This document shows, one piece after another, positions 5,559-9,528 of a stretch of DNA of 9,528 nucleotides; positions within the stretch are counted from its first letter, which is position 1, and each line of letters opens with the position of its first letter. Below the pieces are notes generated by a model that was given only the letters and a program-made list of their open reading frames with translations, was not told the origin of the DNA and did no database searches. Origin of the DNA: Coriobacteriaceae bacterium. GTDB lineage: Bacteria; Actinomycetota; Coriobacteriia; Coriobacteriales; UMGS124. The position numbers and the translations under genes are program-made. The stretch covers positions 1 through 9,528 of the forward strand of contig JAHZHK010000109.1 of assembly GCA_019420325.1 (NCBI GenBank). Direction: 5' to 3'.

Positions 5559-7172
5559 ATGGCTATCGACAGCAACATCTCTCGTCGCTCCTTCATGGCA
5601 GCCGCAGCCGGCACCCTCGCCGCCGCTGGTCTCGCCGGCACCTTCGCAGGTACCAGCGCCAACGTCGCCAAGGCAGAGGAGCCCAAGCAGGGCGGCACCC
5701 TCACGGTGTCCCTGGCCTCTGCCCCCTCCAAGCTCGACCCCATCCACTACTCGGGCGCTTACGAGGGTCAGATCATCTGCGCAGCCTGCGACCGCCTCAT
5801 CGAATACAACGACGAGCTCACCGAGTTCGTGCCCTCGCTGGCCACCAGCTGGGAGGTCTCCGACGACGGCATCACCTATGTCTTCCAGATTCGCGATGGC
5901 GTCACGTTCAATCCTTCCGATTACCACGACAGGCGCCCGCTCACCGCTGAGGACGTTGCCTACTCGCTGAACCGCTCCGCTCAGTTCTCCGACAACGCGC
6001 GCCTGTCCATGCTCGACAAGGCAGAGGCAACCGGCGACCTCGAGGTCACCTGCACCCTGACCAACGCCTGCGCCGCATTCCTCACCGCCCTCACCGACGC
6101 CGGCAACTCCATCATCGCCCAGGAAGACGTCGAGGGCTACGGCGACAGCTTCAACAGAAACGTATGCGGTACCGGTGCCTTCAAGCTCGTTGAGTTCTCC
6201 CTCGACGAGCGCGCCACGCTCGAGGCCAACGAGGAGTACTGGCTCGCTCGCCCCAACGTCGACACCCTCGTGTTCCGCTTCATCACCGACCTGACCCAGA
6301 ACGCCAATGCCGCCGTGACCGGCGAGGTCGACATCGCGACCGATCTTCAGGGTGAGGCCATCGCCACCGTTCAGGCCTCCGACGCCGTCGAGGTCCTGAC
6401 CACCCAGGCCCTCCAGATCAGCTACATCCGCTTCAACTCCCGCGACGAGATCGAAGGCAGGCCCAACCCCCTGGCCGACGTCAACGTCCGCAAGGCGCTC
6501 GCCATGGCCGCCGACTGGGATGCCATCCGCACGGCTCTCTTCAAGTACGACGACGCCGTTGCCGGCTACCTGCCCATCCCCTTCGGCTCCTGGGCCTATG
6601 ACGCAAGCCAGGAGAGCCTCGCCCCCAGCTACGACATCGAGCAGGCCATGCAGCTCATGTCCGACGCCGGCTATGCCAGCGGCTTCGACATCTCGATGTA
6701 CGTCACCAACCAACAGGCCCGTGTCGACCTGGCCACCATGCTCCAGGCTTACTGGTCGGTTCTTGGCGTGAACCTGACCCCCGTCATCGGCGAGTGGGGC
6801 TCCTACTCCGACGCCGTCTGCGGCGGCAAGGCCGACACCTACGCCATGTCTTGGTCCTGGTACCCCGACCCCTACTTCTTCCTCAACAACCTGTTCGCCT
6901 CGAACCAGACGACCGCCATCGGCAACGGCGCCGGCTACGTCAACGCCGAGGTCGATGACCTGCTCCTCAAAGCCGTCCAGACCACCGACCAGGACGAGCG
7001 TGCCAAGTACTACCAGCAGGTCATCGAGATTGTGATGAACGACTGCGTGGGCGTGTACTATGCGGTTCCCAACGTGTTCTACGCCCAGAACCCCCGCGTG
7101 CACGATTTCGCGCAGCGCGCCGACTCCATGCTTCGCTTCGTCACGGCCAGCCGCAACACTTGGGTTGAGTAA
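5559..7172 (+). CDS. Tat-exported ABC transporter substrate-binding protein, family 5 (DppA/OppA-like), SBP2
   Basis: 537-residue paralogue of SBP1, same length, about 86% identical by hand alignment. It carries the same Tat motif SRRSF (8-12), AKA|EEP cleavage site and no lipobox Cys, so export in folded form is expected. It lies upstream of the dppB-, dppC- and dppD-like genes in the same direction, so it is the cognate receptor of that importer. Differences from SBP1 are spread over the protein, densest around residues 262-420. Notable ones: T77C gives a CAAC (CxxC) at 74-77, P207A alters the usual GTGP motif, W280L, and Y496C. The C-terminal part, including SWSWYPDPYFFLNNL (431-445), is nearly unchanged. 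A hairpin just after the stop may raise its expression above that of the permeases. Peptide is the likely ligand class from family and from the neighbouring aminopeptidase; the exact ligand is unknown. Confidence 0.93.
   Translation: MAIDSNISRRSFMAAAAGTLAAAGLAGTFAGTSANVAKAEEPKQGGTLTVSLASAPSKLDPIHYSGAYEGQIICAACDRLIEYNDELTEFVPSLATSWEVSDDGITYVFQIRDGVTFNPSDYHDRRPLTAEDVAYSLNRSAQFSDNARLSMLDKAEATGDLEVTCTLTNACAAFLTALTDAGNSIIAQEDVEGYGDSFNRNVCGTGAFKLVEFSLDERATLEANEEYWLARPNVDTLVFRFITDLTQNANAAVTGEVDIATDLQGEAIATVQASDAVEVLTTQALQISYIRFNSRDEIEGRPNPLADVNVRKALAMAADWDAIRTALFKYDDAVAGYLPIPFGSWAYDASQESLAPSYDIEQAMQLMSDAGYASGFDISMYVTNQQARVDLATMLQAYWSVLGVNLTPVIGEWGSYSDAVCGGKADTYAMSWSWYPDPYFFLNNLFASNQTTAIGNGAGYVNAEVDDLLLKAVQTTDQDERAKYYQQVIEIVMNDCVGVYYAVPNVFYAQNPRVHDFAQRADSMLRFVTASRNTWVE
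5982..6076 (+). repeat. 95-bp stretch identical to 1058-1152
   Basis: This is the SBP2 copy of the longest exact match that I found between the two binding-protein genes, in the same orientation. It ends where GCATTC in SBP2 meets GCCTTC in SBP1. Confidence 0.7.
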
Positions 7173-7197
7173 AGACATTTATTTGATAGGTTTTGCC

Positions 7198-7240
7198 GCG
7201 GAGGCACGCGTACTTTCAGCGTACCTCCGCTTTTCTCGTA
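7198..7240 (+). terminator. Hairpin terminator/attenuator between SBP2 and the permease genes
   Basis: Arms 7198-7209 (GCGGAGGCACGC) and 7219-7230 (GCGTACCTCCGC) pair with a single C-A mismatch around a 9-base loop, followed by TTTTCTCGTATTT. It starts 25 bases after the SBP2 stop. Binding-protein genes of ABC importers are often followed by such a hairpin that limits read-through, so the receptor is made in excess of the permeases. Confidence 0.75.
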
Positions 7241-7246
7241 TTTGGG

Positions 7247-7255
7247 TGCTACCAT
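7247..7255 (+). promoter_or_regulatory. Candidate extended -10 element before the dppB-like gene
   Basis: TGC-TACCAT fits an extended -10 and resembles TGC-TACTAT upstream of SBP1 (502-510). Transcription from it would begin near 7262, giving a leader of about 40 bases to the GTG at 7302 and a permease transcript independent of read-through past the hairpin. No clear -35 is seen. Confidence 0.25.
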
Positions 7256-7288
7256 AGCTTATTGGCCCTCAACAGCAAAAACAACAAC

Positions 7289-7295
7289 GGTGGTG
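7289..7295 (+). promoter_or_regulatory. Probable ribosome binding site of the dppB-like gene
   Basis: GGTGGTG matches the anti-16S-derived GGAGGTG at 6 of 7 positions and lies 6 bases before the GTG at 7302. It favours that start over the in-frame GTGs at 7290 and 7293, which fall inside it. Confidence 0.5.
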
Positions 7296-7301
7296 AACCA
7301 G

Positions 7302-8252
7302 GTGCTAAAAACAATTCTGAAGCGCGTTCTGCAGGCGATACCGACCCTGCTGATTGTCGTGACGTTCACGTTCATCCTCACGCGCATGATTCCCGGCAAC
7401 CCCGCCCAGACCATTCTTGGTCCGCAGGCAACGGCTGAGAGCATCGCGGCAATGGAGACGAAGCTCGGCCTCGACCAGCCCAAGTGGGTCCAGTACATCG
7501 ACTATGTCCTGTCGGTGCTTCAGGGCGATTTCGGCACGTCGTACTCCTACGACCAGCCTGTCACCGAGCTGATTGCCCAGCGCATCCCCGCAACGTTGCA
7601 GATTACCATCATCGGTCTTCTCATCGCCATCATCATCGGCGTTTGCATCGGCATCTTCTCCGCCCTCAAACAGTACTCCGCAGGCGACTACATCTTCATG
7701 GTGCTCGCCCTTGTGGGCGTCTCGATGCCCATCTTCTGGCTCGGCCTCATGATGGTTAAGTATCTTGCGGTCGACCTGGGGTGGTTCCCCGTCTCGGGAC
7801 GCGGTGACGGATCGTTTGGCGACCTGGTCTACCACATGGTCTTGCCTTGCCTGTGCTTGGCAACCATCCCGACGGCAACCTTTGCGCGTATCACCCGCTC
7901 GAGCATGCTCGAGTCCATCCATGCCGACTCCATCAAGGCCCTGCGTGCGCGCGGCATCAAGGAGAAGGCCATCATTTGGAAGCACGCCCTGAAGAACGCC
8001 CTGCCGCCCATCGTGACGGTGCTCGGCCTTCAGATTGCCGGTTGCTTCACCGGCGCCATCCTGACCGAGAGCATCTTCTCCTGGCCCGGCATGGGCACGC
8101 TCATCGTGAAGGCAATCACCAATCGTGACTACATGCTCATTCAAGGTGCGGTTCTGTTCTTTGCCATCGTGTTTATCGTAGTCAACCTCGTCGTCGACCT
8201 CGTGTACATGATCATCAACCCGCGCGTGAGCTACGAGGGAGGTTCTAAATAG
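7302..8252 (+). CDS. ABC transporter permease, DppB/OppB type
   Basis: 316-residue inner-membrane permease of a di/oligopeptide importer, which pairs with the DppC-like subunit to form the channel. The N-terminus LKTILKRVLQAIPTLLIV is typical of DppB, followed by RMIPGNPA (28-35), GLDQPKWVQYIDY (56-68) and GDFGTSYSYDQPV (75-87). Six hydrophobic segments lie near residues 9-29, 100-122, 131-153, 176-195, 240-256 and 281-305. The cytoplasmic EAA loop that docks on the ATPase is at about 213-236 (ALRARG...KHALKNALPP). The C-terminus INPRVSYEGG is also typical. I chose the GTG at 7302 because its protein begins exactly where relatives begin and GGTGGTG lies 6 bases upstream. GTG at 7290 or 7293, or TTG at 7242 right after the terminator, would add 4, 3 or 20 residues. 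dppC follows after 2 bases. Confidence 0.92.
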   Translation: MLKTILKRVLQAIPTLLIVVTFTFILTRMIPGNPAQTILGPQATAESIAAMETKLGLDQPKWVQYIDYVLSVLQGDFGTSYSYDQPVTELIAQRIPATLQITIIGLLIAIIIGVCIGIFSALKQYSAGDYIFMVLALVGVSMPIFWLGLMMVKYLAVDLGWFPVSGRGDGSFGDLVYHMVLPCLCLATIPTATFARITRSSMLESIHADSIKALRARGIKEKAIIWKHALKNALPPIVTVLGLQIAGCFTGAILTESIFSWPGMGTLIVKAITNRDYMLIQGAVLFFAIVFIVVNLVVDLVYMIINPRVSYEGGSK

Positions 8253-8254
8253 CC

Positions 8255-9196
8255 ATGGCAAACAACACCGCTACCGCACAGGCCAAGGGTTTTGCGCCTG
8301 AATACGACGAGGAGCTGCTGAAGCGCGAGCGCAAGGCCAACAGCGCCTGGAGCAAGCTTCGCCGCAACAAGACCGCCATGGTCGGCCTCGTCATCGTCGT
8401 CGTCATGATTCTTCTTGCCGTGTGCGCACCTCTCTACACGCAGATTACCGGCTTCCAGTTCAACAAGATCGACCCCATCCACGGCTACCTTGAGCCCGGC
8501 ACGGTTGTGAACGAGGGCGAGATGGCCCACATTCTCGGCACCGACAAGCTGGGCCGCGACCTTCTGTGCCGTCTGCTCTACGGCGCGCAGACCTCGCTCA
8601 TCGTCGCCTTCGGCGGCACCATCGTCGCTGGCCTCATCGGTGCCCTGCTCGGCCTCATTGCCGGCTTCTTCGGCGGCTGGGTCGACTCGCTCATCATGCG
8701 CATCATGGACGGCATGCTGTCCTTCCCCTTCATCCTTCTCGCCATCATCCTTATGACGGTGCTGGGATCGGGACTGTTCAACGTCATTTTGGCAATCGGT
8801 ATCGGCAGCGTGCCCAACTTCGCACGCGTCCTGCGCGGCGAGGTCATCATCGTGAAGAACGCCGAGTACTGCAACGCCGCTCGCGTCCTGGGCGTCTCCA
8901 ACGCCCGCATGCTCTTCACCCACATCCTGCCTAATGCCATCTCGCCGCTCATCGTGTACGCCACGCTGGGCATCGCCGGCGCCATCATCTCCGAGGCCGC
9001 CCTTTCGTTCCTGGGTCTGGGCATCACCGAGCCCACTCCCTCCTGGGGCCAGATCCTCTACAGCGGCAAGGACGTCATGAGCAACCATCCCATCATCTCC
9101 ACGGTATCGGGCATCTTCATCCTTGTCACCGTGCTCGGCTTCAACCTGCTGGGTGACGGCATCCGCGACGTTATGGATCCCAAGATGAAGAAGTAG
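8255..9196 (+). CDS. ABC transporter permease, DppC/OppC type
   Basis: 313-residue second permease subunit of the peptide importer. It has a charged cytoplasmic N-terminus (1-40, with SAWSKLRRNKTAMVG as in OppC N-domains), a first membrane segment at about 42-62, and an extracytoplasmic stretch ending in HILGTDKLGRDLLCRLLYGAQTSL (92-114), the OppC hallmark. The core has five more hydrophobic segments (about 115-138, 156-183, 232-255 and 282-300 are clear). The EAA loop EYCNAARVLGVSNARMLFTHILPN (204-227) contacts the ATPases. The end GDGIRDVMDPKMKK is normal. The ATG at 8255 lies 2 bases after the dppB stop; AGGGAGGT (8236-8243) sits inside the end of dppB, which implies translational coupling. 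A 62-bp gap leads to the ATPase gene. Confidence 0.95.
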   Translation: MANNTATAQAKGFAPEYDEELLKRERKANSAWSKLRRNKTAMVGLVIVVVMILLAVCAPLYTQITGFQFNKIDPIHGYLEPGTVVNEGEMAHILGTDKLGRDLLCRLLYGAQTSLIVAFGGTIVAGLIGALLGLIAGFFGGWVDSLIMRIMDGMLSFPFILLAIILMTVLGSGLFNVILAIGIGSVPNFARVLRGEVIIVKNAEYCNAARVLGVSNARMLFTHILPNAISPLIVYATLGIAGAIISEAALSFLGLGITEPTPSWGQILYSGKDVMSNHPIISTVSGIFILVTVLGFNLLGDGIRDVMDPKMKK

Positions 9197-9258
9197 GCCT
9201 GTCCCTTTGGGATATGGCACGAACGACCCGACACGGCCGAGATCGAGGAGAACGACCA

Positions 9259-9528
9259 ATGAGCGAACATGTGCTCTCAGTTAAAGATCTAAAGACGTAC
9301 TTCCACACCGCCACGGGCATCGCAAAGGCCGTCGACGGCGTGAGCTTCACCCTTGACGCTGGCAAGACCATGGGCATCGTAGGCGAGTCCGGCTCGGGCA
9401 AGAGCGTGACCGCCAGCTCCATCATGCGACTGCTCCCCCAGAACGGCAAGATTATGGGCGGCGAGATTGACTTCGACGGCGTCGACATGATGAAGCTTTC
9501 CAAGAAGCAGCTCGTGGCCCTGCGCGGC
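9259..9528 (+). CDS. ABC transporter ATP-binding protein, DppD/OppD type (5' part, runs off window)
   Basis: The first 90 codons of the ATPase that powers the importer; the frame is open to the last base. The ATG at 9259 has GAGGAG (9245-9250) 8 bases upstream. Residues 5-40 give the usual opening (VLSVKDLKTYFHT, AKAVDGVSFTLDAGKTMGIVG), then Walker A GESGSGKS (42-49), with K48 as the phosphate-binding lysine, followed by IMRLLPQNGKIMGGEIDFDG. The Q-loop, signature and Walker B lie beyond the window. As in dpp/opp operons a DppF-type second ATPase would be expected next. The Asp/Glu-rich spacing and the GGEI-F-G stretch fit DppD rather than a generic ATPase. Confidence 0.93.
   Translation, partial: MSEHVLSVKDLKTYFHTATGIAKAVDGVSFTLDAGKTMGIVGESGSGKSVTASSIMRLLPQNGKIMGGEIDFDGVDMMKLSKKQLVALRG

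Noticed and set aside
9197..9258. Possible small gene or regulatory hairpin between dppC and dppD
   Set aside because: Only 62 bases, with no start codon with a plausible small product and no convincing stem; it contains the dppD ribosome binding site.
1..9528. CRISPR array, tRNA, rRNA, insertion sequence or integrase
   Set aside because: No spaced short repeats, clover-leaf-like segments, transposase motifs or terminal inverted repeats were seen on reading the window; the only large repeat is the SBP paralogue pair.

Overview
The window is a high-GC bacterial region. It holds the 3' end of a hydrogenase-maturation gene followed by a peptide-uptake locus built around two near-twin periplasmic-type binding proteins. 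The Tat-type signal peptides, the GC-rich codon use and the pairing of HypB with abundant family-5 solute-binding proteins suggest an anaerobic actinomycete of the Coriobacteriia (Eggerthellales/Coriobacteriales type). That placement is an inference from gene style only; there is no rRNA or other marker gene here.

Layout. (1) Positions 2-352: C-terminal part of the nickel-insertion GTPase HypB, ending in a hairpin terminator (402-445). (2) 635-2248, + strand: a Tat-exported family-5 substrate-binding protein (SBP1), standing alone and closed by a strong bidirectional terminator (2276-2318). (3) 5399 down to 2371, - strand: a compact three-gene operon in transcription order DUF1177 protein, AroM-family protein, M18 metallo-aminopeptidase, with gaps of 40 and 28 bp. 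(4) 5400-5558: divergent promoter region. (5) 5559-7172, + strand: SBP2, the same length as SBP1 (537 aa) and about 86% identical with no indels by hand alignment. (6) A hairpin terminator/attenuator (7198-7240), then dppB-like permease (7302-8252), dppC-like permease (8255-9196) and the first 90 codons of a dppD-like ATPase (9259 to window end).

How it may work together. SBP1 and SBP2 probably capture related oligopeptides and deliver them to one DppBCD(F)-type importer. The three-gene operon between them is cytosolic and would process the imported material: the M18 enzyme removes N-terminal residues from peptides, while the AroM protein (racemase-superfamily-like cysteine pattern) and the DUF1177 protein have no firmly known activity. 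The conserved-looking block of DUF1177, AroM, aminopeptidase and peptide transporter is the most interesting part of the window, because two uncharacterised families sit in a clear peptide-catabolism setting. No mobile element, CRISPR array, tRNA or rRNA gene was seen.
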